A stretch of DNA of 50,489 nt from Actinomycetes bacterium (lineage in GTDB: Bacteria; Actinomycetota; Acidimicrobiia; Acidimicrobiales; Bog-793): contig JAKABW010000006.1 of the NCBI GenBank assembly GCA_021796535.1, positions 70,156 through 120,644 of the forward strand, in the 5' to 3' direction. Positions 27,092 to 35,554 of this stretch are shown here, in pieces. A program made the translations under genes and the position numbers. The stretch's first letter is position 1. Each line of letters starts with the position of its first letter. The notes under the pieces are model-generated. The model was not told the origin of the DNA, did not search any database, and saw only the letters and a program-made list of their open reading frames with translations.

Positions 27092-27922
27092 CTACTTGAG
27101 CGTAAAAGGATCGTTTGTTCCGGATTCGCCGTCGACAACGGTAGCTTCCGCTGCCGCATCCTGGTTCCCGTTTCCCTGATCGGCGGAAGCTTTGCCGAGT
27201 TCGGCCGCCGCTTGTTGCTCCTGAGGCAGACCCATCTGACATTTCAGCTGTGCCAGCTGGAGTTCGACGTCCGTATCTCTGGAGCCTTTGTCCAATTCGG
27301 CCTGGATTGGGTCACTGCTTCCGGAAAGGTCGTCCAATGCGCCGGATGCCATCAGTTCGTCGACGGCGCCTGCCCGCGCCTGCATTTGGGCAATTTTGTC
27401 TTGAGCGCGCTGCATGGCAAGACCGGTGTCGCTCATGGATTCGGATATTCCGGATACGGCCTCTCCTATGGATGCCTGCGCCTGAGCGGCCGTGTAGGAA
27501 GCTTTCAGGGTTTCTTTTTGTGATCTGAAAGCCTCCACTCTGGCCTGAAGTTGTGTACTGGTCGTTTTGAGATGATCCTCTTGGGTGACCAACTGGTCGT
27601 GCTGGGTTTTTAGTTGTTCCAGTTGTGTTGCTATCTGAGCTCTTCTTCCGAGTGCTTCACGGGCCAAATCTTCTCTGTTTTGCGAAAGTGCCTGAGTCGC
27701 CTGACTTTGATATTTTTGTGCCGTGGCCTGAAGTTGCTGTGCTTGCAATTCAAGTCTTTTTCTGGCTGTCGCCACATCAGCCAGACCTCTTTTGACCTGC
27801 TGAAGTTGTTCCAGTTGCTTTTCGTAAGACAGATCCAGTGTATCTCTGGGATCTTCATATTTATCCAAAGTCTTGTTGGCTTTTGCCTGAACGATGCCGC
27901 TCAGACGCTTTATAACACTCAT
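27092..27922 (-). CDS. pspA: Phage shock protein A (PspA/IM30 family)
   Basis: An ESCRT-III-like peripheral membrane protein that binds and stabilises stressed membranes. 276 residues: amphipathic start MSVIKRLSGIVQAKANK, LDKYEDPRDTLDLSYEKQLEQ (helix 1 family motif), then long coiled-coil helices rich in Gln, Leu and Ala to about residue 190, and a C-terminal acidic Gln/Ala-rich tail of about 60 residues that is not part of the conserved fold. ATG 27922 is the family start; in-frame codons up to 27955 lack support. It leads the unit pspA-pspAA-htpX-pspAB. Confidence 0.94.
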   Translation of the reverse strand: MSVIKRLSGIVQAKANKTLDKYEDPRDTLDLSYEKQLEQLQQVKRGLADVATARKRLELQAQQLQATAQKYQSQATQALSQNREDLAREALGRRAQIATQLEQLKTQHDQLVTQEDHLKTTSTQLQARVEAFRSQKETLKASYTAAQAQASIGEAVSGISESMSDTGLAMQRAQDKIAQMQARAGAVDELMASGALDDLSGSSDPIQAELDKGSRDTDVELQLAQLKCQMGLPQEQQAAAELGKASADQGNGNQDAAAEATVVDGESGTNDPFTLK

Positions 27923-28361
27923 TTTTATAACACGCTCCCTTTGGCAATGCGCCATAGAATCATTTAGGAGTAGCTACCTTCAAGCGGGTCCGGTTGATTG
28001 AGCCCCCATTTTTCAGGTAGAGCAACTTTCACCTTCAACTTTACAGAATATATTGCCCAATTACAACTTGGGGCTGCGCTAAATTTATTTTTGCTTCGAA
28101 GTGACATAAGAAGCGGTTGGAGCAGAGCAAAAGCGGCCCGCCGCGCATTTCGCTTTGCGGTCGGCCAAGGGTTTCAATTGTCGCAAAAACCCGTTGTCGT
28201 GCGGTATCCGAAATGATACAAGGTCCCGGATAATAAAATATGGGTCAGCAATTGTTGGGGAAAAACGGGGGGACTTTGTTGCGGTGCTTATTTTAGGCAT
28301 GGGCATTTTCGCAAAGCTATAATGACATGAAAGTGGCCAATGAACGGGGAGAATAATAAAG
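27923..28361. promoter_or_regulatory. Divergent intergenic region with a promoter for the SCP2 gene
   Basis: No gene is seen in these 439 nt. A perfect TATAAT lies at 28318-28323 with TAGGCA (4 of 6 to TTGACA) at 28294-28299, 18 nt upstream, giving a good promoter for the SCP2-domain gene. The other side must hold the pspA promoter; I could not fix it. A nine-codon frame, ATG 28327 to TAA, follows the TATAAT closely and is probably chance. The GGTAGAGCA at 28016-28024 resembles a tRNA D-arm but no tRNA folds around it. Confidence 0.5.
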
Positions 28362-28751
28362 ATGCCAAAATGGCTGACAAAAGAATGGATTGATCAGGTA
28401 GCTTTGCTGTCGGCAACCCAGCCTGAGCGAGCGGGCGTCAATTTGCGCCTGCAGTTCAGAATCACGGACACACAAGACGGCGATATGTCTTATTTTTGGG
28501 ATATCACAGACGGCAAGCTGGCCAGGTGTGAATTGGGAGAGATTGAAGACCCGGAAGTCACGCTCAGCGAACACTGCAGTGATGCTTATGAGATTCAAAT
28601 GGGAAACCTGGATATGACCGATGCCTTTATGCAGGGTAAAGTAAACGTAGAAGGAGATATCACAAAACTGATGTCACTTTTGCCGATTACCGATTCGGAA
28701 GAATTCCAAGCTTTTCAACGGGCAGTGGCCGCCATAACCGAGCCTTTGTAG
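28362..28751 (+). CDS. SCP2 sterol-binding domain protein
   Basis: A 129-residue single-domain protein with the SCP2 fold: LRLQFRITDTQDGDMSYFWDITDGKL, then DPEVTLSEHCSDAYEIQMGNLDMTDAFMQGKVNVEGDITKLMSLLP near the end, where the short piece AFMQGKVNVEGD is the family hallmark. These proteins bind lipids or acyl-CoA-like ligands in a hydrophobic tunnel; the ligand here is unknown. ATG 28362 follows GGGGAGAAT. It has its own promoter with perfect TATAAT and stands between the Psp module and the CIS cluster. Confidence 0.85.
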   Translation: MPKWLTKEWIDQVALLSATQPERAGVNLRLQFRITDTQDGDMSYFWDITDGKLARCELGEIEDPEVTLSEHCSDAYEIQMGNLDMTDAFMQGKVNVEGDITKLMSLLPITDSEEFQAFQRAVAAITEPL

Positions 28752-28862
28752 TTTTGAGCCTAAGCAAAAACCTCCGCCACGGTGCAGTTGTGACGTAAGA
28801 CACATATCGGATCGGAGTTTATATTTTACCCTCTTGGCCTCCGTCTACGATCCTTTGGATGG

Positions 28863-28868
28863 TAATAT
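28863..28868 (+). promoter_or_regulatory. -10 box of a probable leaderless promoter for the CIS regulator
   Basis: TAATAT (5 of 6 to consensus) ends exactly 7 nt before ATG 28876, and no Shine-Dalgarno sequence lies between. Same spacing as for secA and kgd. No clear -35. Confidence 0.5.
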
Positions 28869-28875
28869 GTGACTA

Positions 28876-29523
28876 ATGACATTAGCGGAAAACAGCGAGC
28901 TTGTAAAAACGAAAATTTCTGTTTGTATAAAAGCGGCCGACAATGTCTTGCGAATCGGAATGCTGAATTTACTTCATTCCTGCGATGGGATCAATTTCGA
29001 TCTGACGGAAGACGCCAAGCAAGCCGCGGTAGCAGTGGTGGTCGTGGACAGGCTGAATCAGGAAGCCATCAGAATCATAAGAGAGATGATCGACAATAAG
29101 TGTCAGGCGGTCGTTCTGGCCGGTATGGTTGACGATCTCGGAATGCTCTCGGCGGTAGAAGCCGGAGCAAGTGCCGTGGTCAAGCGGCAGGATATTTCCT
29201 GTGAACAACTGTCGGACGTCATCATGTCGGCACATAAAGGGTACGGCTCCCTTTCGCCGCAATTGCTGAGCGTAATGCTTACGCGCCTTGGCGTGGTGGA
29301 CAGGAATTTTTTGCGGCCTTCCGGGAAAAGACAAGGCTTTACCGAACGGGAATTGAATATATTGCGTCTTCTTGCCGACGGCTTTGACACTTCGGAAGTC
29401 GCCTTTCAATTGGCTTACTCCGAAAGAACCGTCAAGAAAATACTGCACGACATAACTACCAGATTTCAGCTGAAAAACCGTTGCCATGCCGTGGCTTACG
29501 CGTTGAGAAACGGAATCATCTGA
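28876..29523 (+). CDS. LuxR-family regulator with degenerate receiver domain
   Basis: A 215-residue response-regulator-like protein. The N-terminal half has the receiver-domain fold pattern, but the acidic pocket is replaced (VCIKAADN where DD is expected) and the switch Thr/Ser is Ala (VVLAG). The conserved lysine remains (ASAVVKRQD), and an Asp sits near the usual phospho-acceptor position (VVVVDRLNQ). It is therefore likely not controlled by normal phosphorylation. The C-terminal half is a LuxR/GerE helix-turn-helix: FTERELNILRLLADGFDTSE then SERTVKKILHDI. LuxR-type regulators often sit beside actinobacterial CIS clusters; this one probably controls the downstream genes. It appears to be leaderless. 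The next gene starts 206 nt later. Confidence 0.85.
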   Translation: MTLAENSELVKTKISVCIKAADNVLRIGMLNLLHSCDGINFDLTEDAKQAAVAVVVVDRLNQEAIRIIREMIDNKCQAVVLAGMVDDLGMLSAVEAGASAVVKRQDISCEQLSDVIMSAHKGYGSLSPQLLSVMLTRLGVVDRNFLRPSGKRQGFTERELNILRLLADGFDTSEVAFQLAYSERTVKKILHDITTRFQLKNRCHAVAYALRNGII

Positions 29524-29729
29524 TATAAAGAAGGCAAACAACCCAAAACCGCCGCGCCGAAATTGGCAGGCCCGGTGCCGACACTTTCCGCAAAAGCCGC
29601 CGAAGGAAAATATTTTTATATTTTATGAGGATTCGTGTTTGCAATTTGTTCCTGTGGGTGCTTTAGTTGGTGTAAACACAAACAGCTTTGACTGCGGTAA
29701 ATTGCCTGTTCTTGCGAGGAATGGTTACG

Positions 29730-30362
29730 ATGATACATGAAATTGATACCGCCATAGAGTCCTTTTTGGGACAGGAAGTTCTGGGGTCGGCGGGAGTGGA
29801 AGTTTCCTTTGAGGCTCCGACCAAAGAATGGGCACAAAAGCGGACGAGTCCCGTGGTAAATGCCTATTTATACGATATTCGTGAAGATAACAATCGCCGC
29901 CAGGTTGGCGTATATGAATCGCGCAACGAAAAGGGCGAATTGACTGCTCGGACAGAGCCTCCGAGATTTTTTCGCCTTTCCTATATGATAACGGCCTATG
30001 CTTCAAGGTCTCTTGACGAGCACAGGCTTCTGTCGGCAATACTCATATCGTTTTTACCGCACAAAGTTTTTCCCGAACGCCACCTGACCGGTACCGTTTT
30101 GGAAACAGGTCTCCCCGTTTTGTTGGAAATAGGGAGGGCTCCCGTGGAGAGCAGACAGATATCCGACGTTTGGACGGCATTCGGCGGAGAACTCAAAGCT
30201 TCCATTGATTTGGTGGCGACAATGCCGGTTAGTTCGGACACGAAGAATGTGGATGTGCAACTGGCTGTAGGCGGAGTTCTGCTGCAGGCATTTGGTACGA
30301 CCGGCCAAAACAGTGTAGCTTCGCACCGACAGACCGGCGTATCGGAAAATGACACACGGTAG
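29730..30362 (+). CDS. CIS protein, DUF4255 family (Pvc16-like)
   Basis: A 210-residue protein of the DUF4255 family, found in phage-tail-like injection clusters where the relative Pvc16/Afp16 caps or terminates the sheath-tube. The family start MIHEIDTAIESFL, KEWAQKRTSPVVNAYLYDIREDNNRR and PRFFRLSYMITAYA are characteristic, as is DEHRLLSAIL. ATG 29730 is preferred over ATG 29721 because GAGGA at 29715 lies 10 nt away; either is possible. The end overlaps the ATPase gene by 14 nt, so both are translated from one message. Confidence 0.88.
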   Translation: MIHEIDTAIESFLGQEVLGSAGVEVSFEAPTKEWAQKRTSPVVNAYLYDIREDNNRRQVGVYESRNEKGELTARTEPPRFFRLSYMITAYASRSLDEHRLLSAILISFLPHKVFPERHLTGTVLETGLPVLLEIGRAPVESRQISDVWTAFGGELKASIDLVATMPVSSDTKNVDVQLAVGGVLLQAFGTTGQNSVASHRQTGVSENDTR

Positions 30363-32472
30363 AGCCTTCCCCGATTTTTTGCCCGTGCGGGAAGTAAATC
30401 TCTATCTGAATCTTTTGCTGGCACACGTGGACAAGGCCGTGCAAAAGCGTAAAACGGTCGACGACGATCCCGACAACAATTTTAGAGGTCTCTATATCAC
30501 GGAAAAGGATGTCGAAAGGTTGCTGGCGGGAGGCTGGCCGCCGCTTTTTGACTCTGCCGATAGGGATAATTTATTGTCGATGGAAACCGTCGGCAACGGT
30601 CTAAAGACGCCGGCGAGTCCCATAAGGGTATTGCAAAAATCATTTGACTTACAGGAAGAAGATGCCGTCCTCCTGATGATTGCGGTTGCGCCCGACATCG
30701 ACAGACGATTTGAAATGCTGTACGGCTATCTGAACGACGACGTGACAAAACGCAGAGCCACCATAGGCCTGGCGCTGGAATTGGCAGGCTTGGATGTTAT
30801 GGATCCTTTGGCGCGCGGGCGTTTGGATTACAACTCCCCTTTGCTTTCCCACGGTTTAATTTTGATAGAAGAAGAAGAAAGGCCTTTTTTGACAAGGTCG
30901 CTGAAAGTGCCGGACAGGGTTACCGCCTTTTTGTTGGGTGACACCAGATTGGATCCGGAGCTTTTGTCGTTTGCCGACGATTTTTTATACGAGTACTCTC
31001 GGCAGGAACTTCCTTTGGAAGCCGAAAGTCGGCATATCAACGTGATAGTCGAAGCCCTCCTGGCGGGAGCGGATCTAGTTTATTTGCACTGCATGCACGG
31101 CGGTATGGGGAAAGAAGTCGGGCTGCCTGCCTTGCGGCAGGCGGGTTTTGGCCACGTCTCACTGGATATGTCGCGCTTTCGGCACGACACAAACCATAAG
31201 TTGATTGCCGACACGGCCGGAAGAGAGGCTTTGCTGTCGGACTCGGCGATAATAGCAGGTCCGGTTGACAGCGTAATCAACTCCAACCATCAACAGGGCG
31301 TTGAAATAATCCGGTTTTTTACCGAGCAAAAGTCGCCGGTAATTCTGTACGGCTATCGCAATTTTGATCCTAGGTGGAGTCAAAAAACAGCGCTTGTCGT
31401 CGAACCGGAACGTTTGCGTTCCGAAGCAAAACTTTTCTATTGGGAACATTTTCTAGGACACGGATCCAACGGCAAATCCGATGACGACAGAGGGGTATTT
31501 TTGGGCAACCCGTCAAGTCAAAATATGACTCTGGAACAAGTCTGGAGGACGAGCAGGGCAGCAAAAATGTATGCAATAAGCAAAGGCTCTCGGGTGGACA
31601 AAGAAGCCATGGCCCATGCCGTCAGGTTCGAAAACACTTCAAATTTGGAACAATTTGCCAGAAGGATTAAGCCGGAAGTGGGATTCCCCGATCTTATTTT
31701 GCCCCGGTCAACCCTGGATTTGCTGGACGATCTGGTTTCCAGGGTAAAGTATAGGGAAATTGTCTTGGGCGAGTGGAACATGCGCCCCGGAGGCGGACGC
31801 GGCCAAGGGGTTGTGGCACTTTTTGCGGGAGAGTCGGGGACCGGCAAGACAATGTCGGCCGAAGTCATAGCGGGAGCGTTGGGTTATGAACTCTATGCGA
31901 TCAATCTCTCCACGGTCGTCGACAAGTATGTGGGAGAAACCGAAAAAAATCTTGAAAGAATTTTTGCGGAACTGGAACATGTCAATGCCGTCCTTTTGTT
32001 TGACGAAGCCGACGCTATTTTTGGGAAAAGGTCTGAAGTCAAAGACGCTCACGACAGATATGCCAACATTGAGGTGGCGTATCTGTTGCAAAAATTGGAG
32101 ACTTTTGACGGATTGGCGCTTTTGTCCACCAACCTGCGTTCCAGCGTGGACGAAGCATTTATCAGACGTCTGGATGCGGTGATAGAATTTCCCCTTCCGA
32201 ATAAAGAACAAAGACTGGTGCTGTGGCAAAGATTTCTTTCCAGGCTTCCCGTGTCAAGTGACGTGGAATTCGATTTTTTGGCTGACAGGTTTGAGTTATC
32301 CGGGGGCAACATCTCATCGGTATGCCTTACTGCAGCATATATGGCTGCCGGCAAGAATGCCGCTTTGACGATGACAGATATTATGACCGCCGTTTATCGC
32401 GAATACAAGAAACTGGGAAGACTGGCTGTCCGTCAGGAGTTTGGGCGATGGTTGGATATTATGGATATCTGA
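30349..32472 (+). CDS. CIS-associated AAA+ ATPase (Pvc15-like)
   Basis: A 707-residue protein with an N-terminal family-specific region (about 1-450) and a C-terminal AAA+ module: Walker A GESGTGKT (about 494-501), INLSTVVDKYVGETEKNL, Walker B LLFDEADAIFGKR (about 548-560), sensor LLSTNL, and the arginine-finger region FIRRLDAVIEFP. ATPases of this kind occur in nearly all eCIS clusters (Pvc15/Afp15) and are thought to help assemble the particle or load cargo. The start overlaps the previous gene by 14 nt. After it comes a 150-nt gap with an operator, so it may end the first transcription unit. Confidence 0.92.
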   Translation: MTHGRAFPDFLPVREVNLYLNLLLAHVDKAVQKRKTVDDDPDNNFRGLYITEKDVERLLAGGWPPLFDSADRDNLLSMETVGNGLKTPASPIRVLQKSFDLQEEDAVLLMIAVAPDIDRRFEMLYGYLNDDVTKRRATIGLALELAGLDVMDPLARGRLDYNSPLLSHGLILIEEEERPFLTRSLKVPDRVTAFLLGDTRLDPELLSFADDFLYEYSRQELPLEAESRHINVIVEALLAGADLVYLHCMHGGMGKEVGLPALRQAGFGHVSLDMSRFRHDTNHKLIADTAGREALLSDSAIIAGPVDSVINSNHQQGVEIIRFFTEQKSPVILYGYRNFDPRWSQKTALVVEPERLRSEAKLFYWEHFLGHGSNGKSDDDRGVFLGNPSSQNMTLEQVWRTSRAAKMYAISKGSRVDKEAMAHAVRFENTSNLEQFARRIKPEVGFPDLILPRSTLDLLDDLVSRVKYREIVLGEWNMRPGGGRGQGVVALFAGESGTGKTMSAEVIAGALGYELYAINLSTVVDKYVGETEKNLERIFAELEHVNAVLLFDEADAIFGKRSEVKDAHDRYANIEVAYLLQKLETFDGLALLSTNLRSSVDEAFIRRLDAVIEFPLPNKEQRLVLWQRFLSRLPVSSDVEFDFLADRFELSGGNISSVCLTAAYMAAGKNAALTMTDIMTAVYREYKKLGRLAVRQEFGRWLDIMDI

Positions 32473-32560
32473 CAGACAAATGATCTGCCGGAGGCATGCC
32501 GGAAAAGCGCCTTATCCGCAATTGTATTCTGATCGGCAGAGCGGTTTTTTATTTTTACAA

Positions 32561-32598
32561 TTGGCAATTCTCGATCACAGTATGTATACTGTGATCGA
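32561..32598 (+). promoter_or_regulatory. Strong promoter with a perfect operator palindrome over the -10
   Basis: TTGGCA (32561-32566) and TATACT (32585-32590) lie 18 nt apart, a near-consensus sigma-70-type promoter. A perfect inverted repeat covers the -10: arm TCGATCACAGTAT (32571-32583), centre GT, and the exact reverse complement of the arm (32586-32598). This is the shape of a dimeric repressor site (TetR, GntR or similar). The DUF4157 gene begins 25 nt downstream. No second copy of the full palindrome was found in the window. Confidence 0.75.
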
Positions 32599-32622
32599 CA
32601 AAAGTCACGCAAAGGTTGCCAC

Positions 32623-33252
32623 ATGTATTTCGACGAAAAGTTAAACGAATCAACCGAAAAAGCACAATCTGCCAGACATGATGCTCCGGGCAATAAGTCT
32701 TTACCGGGTGAGCTCGCGTTTCGCAACGGAACCCCGCCGGACAAAATTCCTTTGAGCAACAAGATGTTGCTGGGATTGCAGAGAACTCTCGGCAACGCCC
32801 AGACCGCCATGCTGGCCGAAGACACGGACAAGCATCCCCACGAGTCACACGAATCCCACCAAGGTTTATCCATAGGCAACGTTTTGTCGACTCCGGGTGT
32901 GCCGTTGGAAAGCGGCACCAGACGCACGATGGAACGCGAATTGGGAGGCAATTTTTCCGGCGTACGCATGCACGTTGATAAAAAAGCCGCGGAATCCGTA
33001 CAGGCTGCAGCGTTTACCGTCGGCAACGACATAGTGGTGCACCCAAACCATTTTTCGCCGGGGTCTTTACAGGCTCAGCGGACACTAGCCCATGAGCTTA
33101 CCCACGTGAAACAACAGGCCGCCGGTCCTGTGTCCGGAAATCCGCATCCGGCCGGCGTGAACGTTTCCGATCCGTCCGACAGATTTGAAACGGAAGCGGA
33201 AAACAAAGCCGATGAAGTAATGGGAAGTATACTCCGGCACGGCAAAAAATAA
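32623..33252 (+). CDS. DUF4157-domain protein, CIS-associated, HELTH motif
   Basis: A 209-residue protein. The N-terminal region (about 40-60) has the MLLGLQRTLGNAQ motif that precedes many DUF4157 domains, then the domain with LESGTRRTMERELGGNFSGVRMH and a metalloprotease-like H157-E-L-T-H161 (HExxH). The tail has FETEAENKADEV, a likely third-ligand region. DUF4157 proteins are typical of eCIS and are treated as an associated or cargo/toxin domain; proteolytic activity is possible but not shown. No signal peptide. It has its own promoter and operator 25 nt upstream, unlike the neighbouring CIS genes, which are mostly coupled. ATG 32623 has only weak ribosome-binding sequence (AAAGGTTG). Confidence 0.88.
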   Translation: MYFDEKLNESTEKAQSARHDAPGNKSLPGELAFRNGTPPDKIPLSNKMLLGLQRTLGNAQTAMLAEDTDKHPHESHESHQGLSIGNVLSTPGVPLESGTRRTMERELGGNFSGVRMHVDKKAAESVQAAAFTVGNDIVVHPNHFSPGSLQAQRTLAHELTHVKQQAAGPVSGNPHPAGVNVSDPSDRFETEAENKADEVMGSILRHGKK

Positions 33253-33503
33253 CTGTGCGGGTTCCCCGGTCACTCCATAATTGGTTATTAATGCTCAATA
33301 GCATCATTTTTTAGATTATTTTTGCCAAATCTGTGAAATAGTGGTGTGTGGCTATTCACGGCGCAATTGTTTGTGCTCTTTGGGGACATTCTTTGTTCCC
33401 TTTAGGGAACTTATTTGCTTGCCGTAATGCCCGAAATTTGGTAAGAATTGAAGCAAGGAACTACCGTTTGGCATGATACTAAAAATCAAAGAAGGGAGCA
33501 TTA
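33253..33503. promoter_or_regulatory. Intergenic region before the sheath operon
   Basis: No gene in 251 nt. Contains GTTCCC-TTTA-GGGAAC (33395-33410), a perfect 6-bp inverted repeat, and a weak hairpin ATGCT-CAAT-AGCAT (33291-33304) followed by a T-rich stretch. GATACT at 33475-33480 could be a -10; the nearest -35-like TTGAAG (33448-33453) is 21 nt away, too far for confidence. AAGGGAG precedes the sheath ATG at 33504. This region most likely carries the promoter of the structural genes. Confidence 0.45.
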
Positions 33504-35033
33504 ATGCCTAACTATCTTTCTCCCGGCGTATACGTCGAAGAAGTAGATTCAGGTTCGCGTCCAATAGAAGGGGTGGGAACAGCGGTTGCTGCCTTTGTCG
33601 GCTTGGCGGAAAAAGGACCGTTTAACACCCCCGTATTGGTTACAAACTGGAGCCAATACATGCAAATCTTCGGAGATTTTGTGGAAGGTACGTATCTGGC
33701 TCAGGCCATATACGGCTATTTCCAAAACGGCGGAGGCGCTTGCTATGTCGTCAGAATAGGATCGGGCGGGGAAGAGAAATCTGCCGCAGCCGAACTCACA
33801 TCGGGAGCGGAGAACAGTCTCCTGAGCGCTTACAAAGTCAAGGCCTTGGGTGCCGGCGCAGAAGGAAACGACATCGCTGTGGAAATCGTTGACAGTGCCC
33901 ACAACAGCGAAGAAGGTGCTTTTAAGCTTGTTGTCAAAAAGAACGGACAAACTGCGGAAACGTTTGATCCGGTGGTAACCAAAAAAGGCAAAACAAACGT
34001 GGTAACTGTGGTCAATGCCCAGTCTCAGCTGATCAGGATCGAAGAGACGGCCAAAACCGCAATCGAAGCCGTCAACAAAGGATCCATAACGCTCTCCGGC
34101 GGGGGTTCCGCCGTTCCGACGCGGATGAACGCGTCCGACTACATCGGGGACTCGGCGACAAGAAGCGGTATAGGCGGCCTGGAAGCGATCGACGAAGTCA
34201 CAATGCTTTCCGCCCCTGATTTGATGAGCGCCTATCAAAAAGGACTGATCGATCTGGAAGGGGTAAAAGCCGTACAACTGGCCATGATTACCCACTGTGA
34301 GTTGATGGGTGACAGGATGGCAATTTTGGATCCCCCTCCAAGCCTAAACGCCCAAGAGATTAAGAATTGGCGGGTAGAAGAAGCCGGTTATGATTCCAAA
34401 TACGCCACTTTGTACTGGCCTTGGATAAAAGTTTTTGATCCCGCCAGCGGAACAAACGTAAACGTGCCGCCCAGCGGACATATGGCCGGCATCTGGGGAA
34501 GGAACGACGACAGCAGGGGTGTTCACAAAGCGCCCGCCAACGAAATTGTCCGCGGTGCGATTTCCCTGGAAATCAACATTACCAAGGCAGAGCACGATTT
34601 GCTGAACCCGATCGGGATCAATGCGGTTAGGGCATTCCCCGGGCGGGGAATCAGAGTTTGGGGAGCCCGTACCCTGTCCAGCGATCCTGCGTGGAGATAC
34701 ATCAACGTGCGCAGACTCTTCAACTACTTGGAAGAGTCGATTCTGCAAGGCACAGACTGGGTGGTCTTTGAGCCGAACGACCCTAATTTGTGGGCAAAAA
34801 TCAGAAGAACAATTTCAGCCTTTTTGGTCAATGAGTGGCGCAAAGGCGCTTTGTTTGGCACAACCCCGAATGAGGCTTTCTATGTGAAGTGCGACGGCGA
34901 GACCAACCCGGCGGAAGGTATCGATGCCGGCCAGGTCATATGTGAAATAGGGCTTGCTCCCGTCAAGCCCGCTGAGTTTGTCATTTTCAGGCTTTCACAG
35001 TTTTCAGGCGGAACAAGCCTGGTAGCGGAGTAA
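33504..35033 (+). CDS. CIS tail sheath protein
   Basis: A 509-residue contractile sheath subunit (Pvc2/Afp2, T4 gp18 family). The N-terminus YLSPGVYVEEVDSGSRPIEGV is diagnostic, as are VAAFVGLAEKGPFNTP and FQNGGGACYVVRIG. The C-terminal sheath domain has NAVRAFPGRGIRVWGARTLS, YINVRRLFNYLEESI and LVNEWRKGALFG. The middle part (about 95-230) is the variable outer domain. It polymerises around the tube and contracts to drive it outward. It starts 251 nt after the DUF4157 gene and leads the structural block. Confidence 0.96.
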   Translation: MPNYLSPGVYVEEVDSGSRPIEGVGTAVAAFVGLAEKGPFNTPVLVTNWSQYMQIFGDFVEGTYLAQAIYGYFQNGGGACYVVRIGSGGEEKSAAAELTSGAENSLLSAYKVKALGAGAEGNDIAVEIVDSAHNSEEGAFKLVVKKNGQTAETFDPVVTKKGKTNVVTVVNAQSQLIRIEETAKTAIEAVNKGSITLSGGGSAVPTRMNASDYIGDSATRSGIGGLEAIDEVTMLSAPDLMSAYQKGLIDLEGVKAVQLAMITHCELMGDRMAILDPPPSLNAQEIKNWRVEEAGYDSKYATLYWPWIKVFDPASGTNVNVPPSGHMAGIWGRNDDSRGVHKAPANEIVRGAISLEINITKAEHDLLNPIGINAVRAFPGRGIRVWGARTLSSDPAWRYINVRRLFNYLEESILQGTDWVVFEPNDPNLWAKIRRTISAFLVNEWRKGALFGTTPNEAFYVKCDGETNPAEGIDAGQVICEIGLAPVKPAEFVIFRLSQFSGGTSLVAE

Positions 35034-35110
35034 TCTTCGCCGACCGAAAATATTTATTGTTATCTGTAACGGCAATTTGATCAAATAAAAATACATAAGG
35101 AGGAAGCATT

Positions 35111-35554
35111 ATGGGACTGCCAATTTGGGATACCGGTGTCGGTTGGTCGTTCGGTCTGGAAATCGACGGGATCGAAATAAAAGAAATTCAAGAAATCGAC
35201 GGAATTAAATTGGAAGTGGATTCCATTGAACTCAAGCACAATACTTCGGACGGGAAGTACATCAACAAAATGCTCCCGGGCCGTAAGAAAATAGGCGAGT
35301 TTACTCTGACACGCGGTGTTACCGGTGACAAGAGCTGGCAGAATTGGATCAGCCAGGTTTTCGAAGGCAACATGCTAAGCGCCAGAAAAGGCGGGCAGAT
35401 CAATATCTATGACTACATGGGTGTGCCTGTCAAGTCTTTTAAATTTGTAAACGGGTGGGCCAAGAGCATCGAGTACGGTCAGATGAAAGCCGGCGACGCC
35501 ACGATCCTGACGGAAAAGCTGACAATTGCCCATGAGGGTATAGAGCCGGCGTGA
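35111..35554 (+). CDS. CIS inner tube protein 1
   Basis: A 147-residue gp19/Hcp-like tube subunit (Pvc1/Afp1). Typical elements are the short beta-rich fold, KHNTSDGKYINKMLPGRKKIGEFTLTRG split as KYINKMLPGRKKIGEFTLTRG-type core (TRGVTGDKSWQNW) and YDYMGVPVKSFKFVNGW. Its hexameric rings stack to form the rigid tube inside the sheath. A strong AAGGAGGAAG precedes ATG 35111, which fits a protein needed in many copies. It follows the sheath gene by 77 nt. Confidence 0.93.
   Translation: MGLPIWDTGVGWSFGLEIDGIEIKEIQEIDGIKLEVDSIELKHNTSDGKYINKMLPGRKKIGEFTLTRGVTGDKSWQNWISQVFEGNMLSARKGGQINIYDYMGVPVKSFKFVNGWAKSIEYGQMKAGDATILTEKLTIAHEGIEPA

Noticed and set aside
28016-28024. tRNA-like D-arm GGTAGAGCA
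   Set aside because: No acceptor, anticodon or T-arm pairs around it.
33291-33304. Hairpin ATGCT-CAAT-AGCAT as terminator of the DUF4157 gene
   Set aside because: Five A/T-rich pairs are too weak, although a T-rich stretch follows; kept only as a remark.
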